Assembly: GCF_022539315.1 (NCBI RefSeq) | Contig: NC_066314.1 | Location: 59,753,543-59,817,542 of the forward strand | From: Serinus canaria | Taxonomy: Eukaryota; Chordata; Aves; Passeriformes; Fringillidae | Reading direction: 5' to 3' | Length of the DNA stretch: 64,000 nt | Part shown: piece after piece, positions 35,401 to 44,060 of the stretch | Layout of the letters: each line of letters begins with the position of its first letter | Position numbering within the stretch: position 1 is the first letter of the stretch | Made by a program: the position numbers and the translations under genes | The notes under the pieces: generated by a model | Seen by the model: the letters and a program-made list of their open reading frames with translations, nothing else | Database searches by the model: none | Told to the model about the DNA's origin: nothing

Positions 35401-36407
35401 TGGAGCTTATCTTCATTTTATTCTGTGTCCAAATTTGGAATAGCTGGAAGAGAAAACAGTGAGTGTTTTCTTCATCTTTCCCTCAAACAGCTTCTTTTGA
35501 AAGTCTAATGCAGACAGCAAACATTCTCAGAGAAGCTGCAGTGGAATTGTGGACAGTCCATGATTGTCCAAATAACTCTGCTGAGGGTTCTGCTGTTGCC
35601 CAGTGCTTACTGTGGCCTCTTCACTGCTGGGCCTTGTCCTGGGGGCCCGCTGGGGCTGCAGCCAGCGCTGGCTCCCACTGAGGCTGCCTGGCCAAGAGCA
35701 GCCCCAGGGGTACAGGGCAGAGGCAAAGCAAGGTGGGAAGGAGAAAGAGCAGGGACGAGCTTGCCCTGGAAAGGCAGAGGCGCTCTGGGGCCCGCTCCTG
35801 GCCAGGGACCCTGCCCAGAGCCGTCCCCTGCTCACCAGGGCTGTGAGGGGCAGCTGTGCAGCTGGGCCAGGCTGTGCCAGCAGCTCCAGCCGTGCTGGGG
35901 AGCCTTGCCAGCTCTGGGCCCTGCTGTGCAGGAGGGTCCCTGTGTGCCACTGGCAGTGGGGCCTCAGCCACCACCTCTCTCCACAGGAGCACCTCTCCCA
36001 CTTCACAAGACCGGCCAAAAACTCAGGCAGAACTGGGAACTGGACCTGTCATCTTGCATCTCCATGCCAGTGTTCGTTGTCTCTTCCACAGCTCCATTAC
36101 AAGCTTATTGCTAGGGACATGCTGGTTACATCAGCACCCAGAGCAGGACCCTCTGTCCCCAAAGGTGCTGCCCTTGGTGTCCAGCCAGGCCAGGAGGTGC
36201 AGCCCTCCTTCCAGGGAAGGGCCTGAGTCCAGAAACATCTTTGGGCTTCAGCTATTGCTGTCTGTGTGCTACCACCAGCACTGGCAGAGCTGTATGTTTG
36301 AGCACAGCCAGGGGCTGCAGGCAGTAGCCAGCATGGTCCACCTGAAAAGTAAGCTATCACATTTTTTCTTCATTTTTTACAAAGCACAAGTTTTTTTAAA
36401 TATTTAG
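29273..36407 (+). CDS. Array gene B: putative type I membrane protein with repeated ectodomain modules (unrecognised family)
   Basis: I do not recognise this gene. Predicted exons: 29,273-29,402 (signal peptide), 29,761-29,832, 30,178-30,249, 30,451-30,522, 30,610-30,705, 31,152-31,259, 31,952-32,023, 32,111-32,182, 32,270-32,368, 32,815-32,889, 34,186-34,257, 34,559-34,672, 35,293-35,458 (transmembrane) and 35,987-36,407 (tail). Joined, they are 1,641 bases with no internal stop, about 546 residues. Every ectodomain exon is phase 1 to phase 1 and a multiple of three. The ectodomain is polar and almost free of cysteine, so Ig or other disulfide domains are unlikely. Exon order repeats as about three modules. 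Concerns: no ATG in the first-exon frame, one acceptor reads AA, and one exon-like copy (33,486) is dead. The strongest evidence is the frame and phase agreement over 14 exons. Function unknown. Confidence 0.6.
29761..29832 (+). CDS. Gene B exon 2 (DWDH-type)
   Basis: 72 bases, phase 1-1, between CCCTCCAG and GTAATT. It encodes DWDHNLHYVDAILDESL followed by KILEDAE, an acidic amphipathic segment. Homologous exons are at 31,952 and 33,486, in A at 19,236 and 20,789, and in C at 38,051, where one base is deleted. Confidence 0.6.
30178..30249 (+). CDS. Gene B exon 3 (EPVGE-type)
   Basis: 72 bases, phase 1-1, acceptor TTTGCAG, donor GTAGGT. It encodes AEPVGEGDLASKPMT and then TEPLGYGQ. Copies: 34,186 in the third module, 17,478 and 21,457 in A, and an enlarged acidic version at 38,749 in C. 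Confidence 0.6.
30451..30522 (+). CDS. Gene B exon 4 (VSAER-type)
   Basis: 72 bases, phase 1-1, acceptor GAGTTACAG, donor GTGAGT. It encodes GVSAERTSPAPLLVPAH and a Ser/His-rich end. The acceptor context TGTTGAGTTACAG and donor GTGAGTAG are kept in all five homologous exons (17,751, 19,395, 30,451, 32,111, 39,039). Confidence 0.6.
30610..30705 (+). CDS. Gene B exon 5 (KNKA-type, basic)
   Basis: 96 bases, phase 1-1, acceptor CTCTTAG, donor GTAAAG. It encodes a lysine- and histidine-rich peptide (GKNKARGHKKPHEP, then SKYMSQMLKEKQQA). In gene A the matching donor has changed and the next GTGGGT donor would add six bases in frame. Confidence 0.6.
31152..31259 (+). CDS. Gene B exon 6 (ADGE-type), acceptor altered
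   Basis: Homologous to 18,457-18,564 in gene A, where the acceptor is CTCCAG. Here the same bases read CTCCAA, so that acceptor is lost. The next AG (AAGCAG, exon then starting at 31,158) removes exactly six bases and keeps the frame. It encodes a Gly/Ala-rich stretch with an N-linked sequon (RNGS). Donor GTAATT. Confidence 0.5.
31952..32023 (+). CDS. Gene B exon 7 (second-module DWDH-type)
   Basis: 72 bases, phase 1-1, acceptor GTTCTAG, donor GTATGT. It encodes DEVAGKAPPLDWLNKVLK and then PLEPPA. The gene A copy (19,236-19,307) has GT changed to CT at the donor. Confidence 0.6.
32111..32182 (+). CDS. Gene B exon 8 (second-module VSAER-type)
   Basis: 72 bases, phase 1-1, between GAGTTACAG and GTGAGT. 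It encodes DVSAERIFPAPLLIPTWQ and then PGSHHR. It pairs with exon 4 as a duplicated exon. Confidence 0.6.
32270..32368 (+). CDS. Gene B exon 9 (second-module KNKA-type)
   Basis: 99 bases, phase 1-1, acceptor TGTGAAG, donor GTGAGA. It encodes GPLRWKNKATWHKKPHEP and a helical end (KQMVTELHKGN). The gene A copy has GA in place of the donor GT. Confidence 0.6.
32815..32889 (+). CDS. Gene B exon 10 (second-module ADGE-type, short)
   Basis: 75 bases, phase 1-1, acceptor TCTCAAG, donor GTAATT. It encodes GMDREALWKAAFPAARVAMP and then GTVTG. It is a shortened relative of exon 6, and the C-terminal AMPGTVTG is identical to exon 6. Confidence 0.55.
33486..33558 (+). pseudogene. Dead third-module DWDH-type exon in gene B
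   Basis: It keeps an acceptor (CTTCTAG) and DWDHDLDYVEILV but is 73 bases, one more than its relatives, so it would shift the frame. The donor position reads AC instead of GT. The gene A copy (20,789-20,860) shares the AC. Skipping a phase 1-1 exon leaves the rest of the frame unaffected, which may be why its loss was tolerated. Confidence 0.55.
34186..34257 (+). CDS. Gene B exon 11 (third-module EPVGE-type)
   Basis: 72 bases, phase 1-1, acceptor TTTGCAG, donor GTAGGT. It encodes DEPVGEDDLASQPTFRIK and then PLGDGQ, slightly more acidic than exon 3. Confidence 0.6.
34559..34672 (+). CDS. Gene B exon 12 (third-module ADGE-type, long)
   Basis: 114 bases, phase 1-1, acceptor TCTCAAG, donor GTAACT. 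It encodes VRHQKAGQKEMFPQGSRG, then an Ala/Gly-rich end and a GT repeat (TGTGTG in protein). In gene A the CGA codon of this exon is TGA (21,904). A different frame is also open here, so the phase agreement with neighbours is the main reason for the frame chosen. Confidence 0.5.
35293..35458 (+). CDS. Gene B transmembrane exon
   Basis: 166 bases, phase 1 in and phase 2 out, acceptor CCCACAG, donor GTGAGT. It encodes a juxtamembrane stretch rich in Lys and Gly, the hydrophobic segment GLIAGLLVLELIFILFCV, and a basic WKRK anchor on the cytoplasmic side. A glutamate sits inside the hydrophobic segment, as in some receptor subunits that pair through charged residues. That pairing is speculation. 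Confidence 0.65.
35987..36407 (+). CDS. Gene B terminal tail exon
   Basis: Joined in phase 2, the frame runs about 140 codons to a TAG at 36,405. It begins with STSPTSQDRPKTQ. Compared with gene A, one base is missing at CCAAAAACTC (A has CCAAATAACTC), so most of the tail is in a different frame from A and the C-terminus is unusually hydrophobic. The true tail may be shorter or different. Confidence 0.4.
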
Positions 36408-36766
36408 AATCATCTTTTGTAGAAAAAAATCCCCAAATATTTCTTCCATTTTCGCATAGTACTTTAGGATTTTTCAAAGTAGTTTTAGAATTCTGAGAAA
36501 TTTGACACACTTTACACTTGGAGAATAATAAATAAAACTGAGTTTCATTGTAATCTTTACTCTAAGAAGAACTAAGTCATCGAGATTTTTACCTAGTGAC
36601 AACAACCAACTTAAAACCTTTTTCTCTGATATTTTCCGGGATTTCTGACAAGCTCACCTCTCAGTCTTCAGAGGCAAACTTTGGGCACAGTGGGAATCTC
36701 CTGCTTGTGCAGGGGGTCTCTGTGTGCCAGCTGCAACTGGGCCTCAGAAACCTCCTGTTTCAACAG

Positions 36767-37006
36767 GCGTCCATCTGCAGATTCACAGGAGTAGCCAAAC
36801 ACCTCAGTCTGGGACACCTGTACCAGACCTTCCCCATCTCCATGCCCATGCCCAGTGTCCCTGTCACAGCTGCTTTACCAGCTTGTTGCTCAGCCGATGC
36901 TGCCACCACAGAAACAAGGTTGTCCTCCCCCTGAAGGCCCTGGCCCTGCTCTCTGACCCCTACTGAAGGTGGGCAGGGCTTGGCCCAGCTCTTCTCTGGC
37001 AATAAA
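36767..37006 (+). other. Second tail-like exon and polyadenylation signal, gene B
   Basis: A copy of 24,071-24,308: acceptor TTTCAACAG, then in phase 2 a short RPSADSQE and TAG. AATAAA is at 37,001-37,006. It is a possible alternative last exon. Confidence 0.4.
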
Positions 37007-37577
37007 GAGCTGGAGATGTCACCCCAGTGTCCAGGTAGCAGCAGCAGCAAAGCCCAGCCAGTACCAGCCCTGGCTGAGCTCCGCGCCCAGGGGCAGCCAT
37101 GGATGCCCATGGGGTGGGCAGGCAGGAGCCAGGTAGGAGCTGCTGTGAGCAGCAGCGGACCACCGAGGGTTGGGGGAGCCCATGCCTGGGCTGAGGGTAC
37201 ATTTCCTTCCCTGGGATCATCTGGGCCTGGACCTCCTCCAGTGGCATGCCCAGGAAAACTTGGAAGCCATCGAGAGCATCTCCAGGGACTCAGCGTGACC
37301 AGCAATGTCAGCAGGCAAAAAAAAGGTTTTGCTGAGCAATGGCCTGAGATACATGAAAACAATCATGGCAGTCCATTTGTACAGATGGGGGGGCACTCTG
37401 GGGGTACAGCTAAGGCCATGAGGTCACAGCAGGCTGAGGTCACAGAGGTCCCAGAGCCCCATGGTTGCACAGCAGCACAAGGACCAAGCAGTCAGTCCCT
37501 GAGCACAACTGTTGCAGCAGCAGCAGCAGTGGTGGCAGCAGTGGTGCTGACATTGGGACAGCGGTGTCAGGACAGCG

Positions 37578-37707
37578 GTGGCAGCAAGAGCTGTGGGACT
37601 GGCAGAGGGCAAGGCACTTGCTCTGCGCCTCTTCCTGCTGCTCCTCGTGGCCGTGGCCCTGCCTTCCAGGGCTGCCCAGGCTGCTCCACTGCAAGCACAG
37701 AGAGCAG
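37578..37707 (+). pseudogene. Gene C exon 1, signal peptide
   Basis: It encodes LALRLFLLLLVAVALPSRA and leaves in phase 1 at GTGAGA. As in B the frame begins with GTG, not ATG. A second frame from ATG 37,419 is also open through this exon, but it would leave in phase 2, which does not fit the next exon. Confidence 0.5.
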
Positions 37708-38748
37708 GTGAGATGGCAGCCTGGCTCCCCTTTCTTGCGACCGCACTCCCTGCTCCCCAGGAAGTGCTGGGGATGGTTTTCCCCAGGCTTTTAGGGAGGC
37801 AGTGATCACCCATGGGCCCTGGGCAGCCCCTGTTTCCTCCCCAGGGATGTGTTACAGGGCATGGAAAGAGGGTGGAGAGTGACCAGGAGCCAGCCCAGAG
37901 CTCCCCCCAGGCCCCTGTGCAGCTTTGGCCTTGTCCATTCACATCTGGCTCCCACAGCCTTACCCAACCCCTTTGCAATGCCCAGTTCCATGAGGGAGAG
38001 GGGGATCCAAGCACACCATGGAAATGGGTCTGATCTCTGCTCCCCTCCAGATTGGGATCACAGCTTGCATTATCTCGATGCCTATTGGATGACAGCTTGA
38101 AAATATTGGAGGATGCTGGAGGTAAGTTCTCCCTGTGCTTTTCCTAAGAGAATAATCCGTGTCTATGTGTCAAGAGCTGACTCATGAGCCATTTCTCTTA
38201 ACATAATCTCAGCATTGAAAGAATCTGGAATTCTGTCCCTGCTCCTGCCTCATGCCCTGCGGCATCCCACAGGATCGCTGTCAGTGGGAGGAAGGAGCAT
38301 TTAGCTGTCCATCTTCTTCCCGTGTGCAATGCCAGTGTGTCCTTCTGTGTGCTCTGTGCAGCCACAGAGAAGAACAGAGAGGGAAGGGGCCGGGCCCAAG
38401 GCTGTGCCCCAGGGCTGAGCCTTTCTCAGCTCCTCTGCCAGCCCCAGGGAGCCTGAGCTGCTCCTGCTTCCACTGCCAAGTATTAGCCCTGCCTGAAGCT
38501 GCGTTTAGAGCTGCTGGCAGATCCAGGGTGTCCTTTCTGCCCCTACTGCCCCTCAAAGGGGTCCTTCCATCCCAGTGTAGGGCCACTGCAGGCACGTGGT
38601 CCCCCTGCTGTTGATCATGCATGGAAGGCAGAGCAGAGGGAGTGCCTTGGAGGACACCAGTCACCCACGTGCCCTCACTGCCACTCGGGCCTGAAGGTAA
38701 ATCTTCAGCAGTGACACAGGAGCTGTAGTGTTCTGCTGTTCTTTGTAG

Positions 38749-38838
38749 ATGAACCTGATGATGCAGATTATCTTGGTGACGAAGATGATCGGGCTTCCCA
38801 ACCCATACCCGTTACTCAACCTCTGGGAGATGGGCAGG
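38749..38838 (+). pseudogene. Gene C acidic EPVGE-type exon, 18 bases longer
   Basis: 90 bases, phase 1-1, acceptor TTTGTAG, donor GTAGGT. It encodes DEPDDADYLGDEDDRASQ and then a PLGDGQ end shared with the family. The extra 18 bases add acidic residues. The exon is fully open. Confidence 0.55.
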
Positions 38839-40560
38839 GTAGGTCAAGGCCTTTCCCCTGGCAGAGCTGCCAACCCAGAGCTCAAAGCTCAGCCAAGGGA
38901 CAACGTTGCAGGCGCCAGGACAGATCCATGTACGTGTGTGCCCTCGCCCTGCGCAATCCCCTCACCGCTCCTGTGACTCAGTCATGCCTGTGCAGGTGAG
39001 CAGAGATGACAGAAGTTTCTGTGGCTGTTGAGTTACAGGGGTGTCTGCAGGGACGACCTTCCCAGGTCCTTTGCTGGATGTTGCTCACAGGGCCAGCTCC
39101 CATCGCAGGCGTGAGTAGTGTATCCCTGCTGACCCCACAGGCTGAGCCCTGCTTTTATGGGATGCATTCCTGGAAATGGAAATTTTTCATTTAAGGTCTG
39201 CTGAGAATGAAGAACAAACCTAGAGGAGACATGAAGTCCTTGGAGGCATCCAAACACATAGACAAAATGCTGAGGGACATGGAGGGATGCCGTGGTGGGT
39301 GCATTTCCCTCAGCCTTCCCCTCGGGCTCAGCAGCTGGGGGCTTTGGCTGCACATCTAGACATGCTGTGCCTGGCACAGCAGGAAGGGATCCATGGCAGC
39401 CTCACTGCCCCGCTGCTGCTTCCACGCCCTGCAGGGCTGTTCCGCAGCTTGGCCTGGCTGCAGCTTCTCCTCAGCCTCTGCAGGAAGGCATTTGGCATCA
39501 GCTGCCAGGGAGCCCAAACTGCACCACTGGCCTGAGTTTCCCTGGGATTTCCAAGTCTCTGGGTACATGCAGAGAGACAGCTCTTTGCAGGAGGGAGGGC
39601 CCTGCAGCAGCTCCAAAACCCTGGGCATTTTCCTTGACATTATCTATGACTTATAAAAGTATTGCCTGGAGTAGAAGGGCACAGAAGAGAGGAATTATGG
39701 CATGAAGGCTCAGGGTTTCGGGTACTGAGCAGTCCTGTGCCAAGAGGCAGCAAGGTGCCTGCAGGCCCCAGCTCAGAGGGAAATAGGGAGCAAGGACGTC
39801 CTGTCCGGATCCACTGTGCTGCCAGCTCAGCAGTGCAGCACAGCACGGGCTCACGCTCCTCATTGCTCCCACAGATGCAGCCGGCCCGACAACACATGCT
39901 GAGAACAACTGGAAAAGCAGGAGAAGTGTTTTCTGCTAGGGAACACCTTGTTTGAATACGTTGATAGCAATTGTGGCTGGTGCAGCACTTTGCCTGATGA
40001 TGTGCTGTACTGGAATCTGGTATTGCTGGAAGAAACAATGGTGAGTGTTTTGAAGGTCAAAAAGCTTCCTTTAAAGGCTGCACATATTCAGGGAAACATT
40101 CCCAGGGAGGCTGCAGTGGAGTTGTGGACAGTCCATGATTGTCCAAATACCCTGCTGAGGGTTCTGCTGCTGCCCAGTGATTTCTGTGGCCTCCTCACTG
40201 CTGGGCCTTGTCCTGGGGGCCCGCTGGGCTGCAGCCAGTGCTGGCTCCCACTGAGGCTGCCTGGCCAAGAGCAGCCCCATGGGCCACAGAGCAGAGGCAA
40301 AGCAAGGTGGGGAGGAGAAAGAGCAGGGACGAGCTTGCCCTGGAAAGGCAGAGGCGCTCTGGGGCCCGCTCCTGGCCAGGGACCCTGCCCAGAGCCGTCC
40401 CCTGCTCGCCGGGGCCGTGAGGGGCAGCTGTGCAGCTGGGCCAGGCTGTGCCAGCAGCTCCAGCTGTGCTGGGGAGCCTTGCCAGCTCTGGGCCCTGCTG
40501 TGCAGGAGGGTCCCTGTGTGCCACTGGCAGTGGGGCCTCAGCCACCTCCTCTCTTCACAG

Positions 40561-40687
40561 GCACCACCTTGAAGAAACGCTGAAAGCTGGTTGCTGGCCC
40601 CGAGACCTCTACTGCTGGAAGAGCAATAGCAGCAGCTCTGAGTCTGACCTGTTTTCCTTTTCACCCCCAAGCTCTGTGGTGATTTGA
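40561..40687 (+). pseudogene. Gene C terminal tail exon, unrelated to A and B
   Basis: Similarity to A, B and D is strong up to the acceptor (CTCTTCACAG) and ends exactly there. The new exon reads HHLEETLKAGCWPRDLYCWK and ends in SFSPPSSVVI. Family similarity resumes in the 3' UTR at about 40,778, just before the AATAAA. The exon is open, with a Ser-rich acidic cluster that could be phosphorylated. Confidence 0.5.
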
Positions 40688-41279
40688 GGACCCCTCCCTC
40701 CAGGGCCAAATGTGAAAGCCTCAGGAAAGCATGTGGAACTGCACAACTGAATATTGAGTGAGAGCTTCCAAAATCAGCTCTTCTGTTGCAATAAAGAGAT
40801 GGAGCTCTCACCCCAGTGTCCAGGTGGCAGCAGCAGCAAAGCCCACCTGGAACCAGCCCTGGCTGAGCTCCACGCCCAGGGGCAGCCGTGGATGCCCACG
40901 GGGTAGGCAGGCAGGAGCCAGGCAGGGGCTGCTGTGAGCAGCAGCAGGGCTCTGAGGACTAGGGGAGCCCAGGGGGCAGGCAGCAGCATGGGGCTCCTGA
41001 GAAAAAGAGACCCCATTTTGTCTTTGTTTTTCAGTTTTAGAAATTAGACATTTTTAGAAATATTTCAAAATATTTTTTCTGTAGAGAGACATCCCTAATT
41101 ATTACTTTGCAATCACTATAGTAGTTAAGGATTTTTCAAAGAAGATTAAAAATCTGAAAAAGTGACCCCATTTTGTCTTCACTATTTTTGAAATATTAGA
41201 AATACTTTTTGTAGAGAGAAATTCCCAAATGTTTCTTTCCTTATCCCACAGTACATCTCTAGTTATGAAAGTAGTTTTA

Positions 41280-41667
41280 TGTCACCGACATGTTTTATGA
41301 AAAATCCTTTCCTTAGGATTTCTCCCCTCCTGAGAAATTAAAAGGCCTCAGGAACAAATTGTAAACAATTCTTAAATGCTGCGGTGGAATGCAACGGGAG
41401 GAACCTGTGATTGGCCTCCTCAGGATGTTTCCAATTAAGAGCCAATCACAGTTCACCTGTCTGGCCGGTCTCGGTCTGGGAGAGGACCTTTGTTTTCGAT
41501 TCCTTTTCTATTCTTAGCTTAGCCTTGTAGTGAAATACTTTCCTCTATTCTTTTAGTAGAGTTTTAGTATATTATTTTTCATATAATAATAAATCAAGCC
41601 TTCTGATCCATGGAGTTAGCTTTATCGTCTCTTCCCTCATCCTGGGACCCCTGTGAACGAGACAACA
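41280..41667 (+). mobile_element. Solo LTR (388 bases) with exact 6-base target duplication
   Basis: It begins TGTCACCGACATG and ends GAGACAACA (TG...CA). GTTTTA flanks both sides exactly (41,274-41,279 and 41,668-41,673). It contains an AATAAA at about 41,589, and a TATA-like TAGTATATTATT lies before it. A 6-base duplication fits an ERV class II (ERVK-like) element. It sits in the AT-rich spacer between C and D. Confidence 0.85.
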
Positions 41668-41869
41668 GTTTTACATTCTGCAAAATTTTTTCCACTTAGA
41701 CAATAAAAAATAAAATTGCTTTTCAGTGGTAATCTTTACTCTGGGAAGAACAAAGACACCCTTAGACACCCAGCCTTCTGCAGAGGTTCTTTTCCCAAGG
41801 GACCTTTGCACCTAGTCACAGCCATCATATATTAAACCTTTTCTCAGATATTTCCTGGGATTTTTGGCA

Positions 41870-44060
41870 AGCTCACTGCTTAAGTCTTCTCAGGCAAACT
41901 TTGAGTACAGTGGGAATCTCTTCAAGTCACCATCTTGGTTTGCTTCTGGTGGAACTGCCTCAGTTCTAGAGCAGGGGCTGCTCTGAGCTTCCTGCTGCCC
42001 CCGGGCTCTCCTCCCGGCCTGCTGGGCTCTGTTGGGAGGCACAGCCTGTGCCAAGGGGTGGCAAGGTGCCTGCAGGCCCCAGCTCTGGGGGAAAGGGAGA
42101 GCGTCCTGCCCGGATCCACCGGGCTGCCAGCTCAGCAGTGCAGCACAGCACAGGCTCACACTCCCCAGCGCTCCCACAGGTGCAGGCAGCCCCAAAGCAC
42201 TTGTTCCCCATTCCCAGAAGGAAATTGGCTTCTGTCAGGGAACACGCTGCTGGCTAGAGTTAATGACAAGCCTGGCTTTTCTGTGGCATGCAGGTGATGG
42301 GGGGACCCGTGTAAGGCTGGCAGATGATCGGCGTCCATCGTGAGGCACGCGAGCTGGAGGGGGTTTTGTGCATGTTGGGTGTTGCAGTAAGACATGCAGG
42401 CTTTGGGTCCTTTCTAAGTGGTGCGTGTGGCTGGGTTTCCTCATGAGGTTCTCAATGGGATATGGGATCTTTTCTATGGCGTACAGGTGACTGGAGACAT
42501 CTGTAAGGCTGGCAGGGGCTTGACTTCCTTGTGATTAACATTGTGGTTTAGTGCTTGCCGTCAAGGCCTGGAGAGGAGCTGAGTCCTTGCTAAGGTGGGC
42601 AGGAGGATGGGTTCTTTTGTGAGGCACTCAGGGATATTGTGGGGTTCCTGCTGAGGGGTGCAGGGATCCCTCAGGAGGCACACAGGTATAATTTTGGATC
42701 TATGTTGAGGTTTGCAGGGATCCCTCATGAGGCACAAAGGAGTACTGACAGTCTCTCCTGAGGTTTGCAGGAGTCCCTCATGAGGTGTGCTGAGGGGTTT
42801 TTCAGTCTTCTCAGAGCAGCAAAGGGCCACTCTCGGTCGAGGCTGTGCAAAGTCAGCAGGAAGCTCCTGTAAAGCCTTGGGCACGGCCTGCGAGCCCGGC
42901 GGGTGGGTGGAGCCCATCCTTGGGGCCAGGCAGGGCTCTGCAGCCACCGCGCCCCTGTCGGGCCAGCTGCGGCCCCGGTTCCCCGGCTGTGGGCCCGGGC
43001 TCTGATGGGGCTGCCGAGCAGCGCAGCAGGAACAACAAGGACCTCGCAACGCCCTGGCCCTGTGCTGCAGCCACACACATTGACAGCCACAGCCGTGCCC
43101 TGCGGCACACGGGGCGCCCGGGGCTACAGGGCAGACGAAAAGCACGGTGGGGAGGAGAAAGAGCAGGGACGAGCTTGCCCAGGAAAGGCAGAGGCGCTCT
43201 GGGACCCGCTCCTGGCCAGGGACCCTGCCCAGAGCCGTCCCCTGCTCGCCAGGGCCGTGAGGGGCAGCTGTGCAGCTGGGCCAGGCTGTGCCAGCAGCTC
43301 CAACTGTGCTGGGGAGCATTGCCAGCTCTGGGCCCTGCTGTGCAGGAATGTCCCTTTGTGCCACTGGCAGTGGGGCCTCAGCCACTTGCTCTCTGCACAG
43401 AATAGCTTCTGCAGCTTCACAAGACTGGCCAAATAAGTCGGGCAAAAGAGAACTGGACCTGTCATTTTGCATCTCTATGGCAGTGTTCATTGTCCCTTCC
43501 ACATCTGCTTTACCAGCTTACTACTGGGCACATGCAGTTGCCACCACCACCACCCATAGTAGGACCCTCTGTCCCAAAGGTGCTGGCCCTGGTGTCCAGC
43601 CAGGCCAGGAGGTGCAGCCCTCCTTCCAGGGAAGGGCCTGAGTCCAGCAACATCTTTGGGCTTCTGCTCAGGTGTCTCTGTGTGCTACGAGCTGCACTGA
43701 CAGAGCTTCTTGTCTGGGCACAGCCATGGGTGAGTGGGCAGCAGCCATTCATGGGCCTCCTGAGAAAAAGCGACCCCATTTTCTTCATTTTACATTTTTA
43801 CATAGCAGAAATTTTTAGAAATACTCAGAAACACTTCTTATGGAAAAAAAAATACCCAAATATTTCTTTCCATTTTCCACAAAACATCTCTATTTATGAA
43901 AGGAGTTTTAGAATTCTGAAAAATTTAGAACACTTTTACACTCTTAGACTAAAAAATAAAACTGCGTTTAATTGATGATCTTTAAGAAGAACTAAGTCAT
44001 CACAAGACACCCAGTGTACTGGAGAGTCTCTTTTCCCACTGGAGATTTTTACCTAGTGAC
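41870..44060 (+). pseudogene. Array fragment D: transmembrane exon start, minisatellite and tail exon
   Basis: 42,000-42,270 matches the region around the transmembrane exon. The exon starts at 42,180 after CCCACAG and reads AGSPKALVPHSQKEIG, but similarity ends at about 42,270, before the hydrophobic segment. Unrelated repeat-rich DNA follows to about 43,100. Then the conserved intron block and a tail exon (43,401-43,641) return, with an open frame in phase 2 (IASAASQDWPNKSGK). No ectodomain exon is present. The AT-rich spacer seen after A and B follows at 43,780-44,060. Confidence 0.55.
42590..42800. repeat. Degenerate minisatellite
   Basis: A unit of about 50-60 bases recurs roughly four times with changes. 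Its core is near TGAGGTTTGCAGGGATCCCT followed by CATGAGGCAC. On the minus strand it keeps an open frame with repeats such as LMRDPCKPQ. I treat that as a product of the repeat. Confidence 0.6.

Larger units (their letters stand above)
37421..40815 (+). pseudogene. Array gene C: one-module copy with frameshift and stop
   Basis: Exons by homology and splice phase: 37,578-37,707 (signal peptide), 38,051-38,121 (DWDH-type, one base deleted, TGA at 38,098), 38,749-38,838 (enlarged acidic EPVGE-type), 39,039-39,110, 39,196-39,294, 39,875-40,040 (transmembrane, TAG at 39,937) and 40,561-40,687 (tail). AATAAA is at 40,790-40,795. If exon 2 is skipped, the other exons total 684 bases in one frame, interrupted only by the TAG. 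The hydrophobic segment (TLIAIVAGAALCLMMCC) and the WYCWKKQ anchor are kept. The tail (HHLEETLKAGCWPRDLYCW and a Ser/Glu-rich end SSSSESDLFSFS) is unrelated to that of A and B. Function unknown; probably a pseudogene of a distinct subfamily. Confidence 0.55.

Noticed and set aside
29273..36407. Immunoglobulin-superfamily receptor as the identity of gene B
   Set aside because: Phase 1 exons, a single membrane segment and tandem copies are suggestive, but the exons are far too short for Ig domains and the ectodomain lacks the paired cysteines and tryptophan pattern.
37419..37711. ATG frame across gene C exon 1 with an Ala/Val-rich segment (VAAAAAVVAAVVLTLG)
   Set aside because: It is also open in gene B, but it reaches the donor in phase 2 or stops at once, whereas exon 2 needs phase 1. 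The signal-peptide frame fits better.
42561..43502. 313-codon open frame on the minus strand, the longest in the window
   Set aside because: It runs across the minisatellite and the antisense of the conserved intron block; its repeated LMRDPCKPQ-like units come from the tandem repeat. No start context, splice context or domain supports it.
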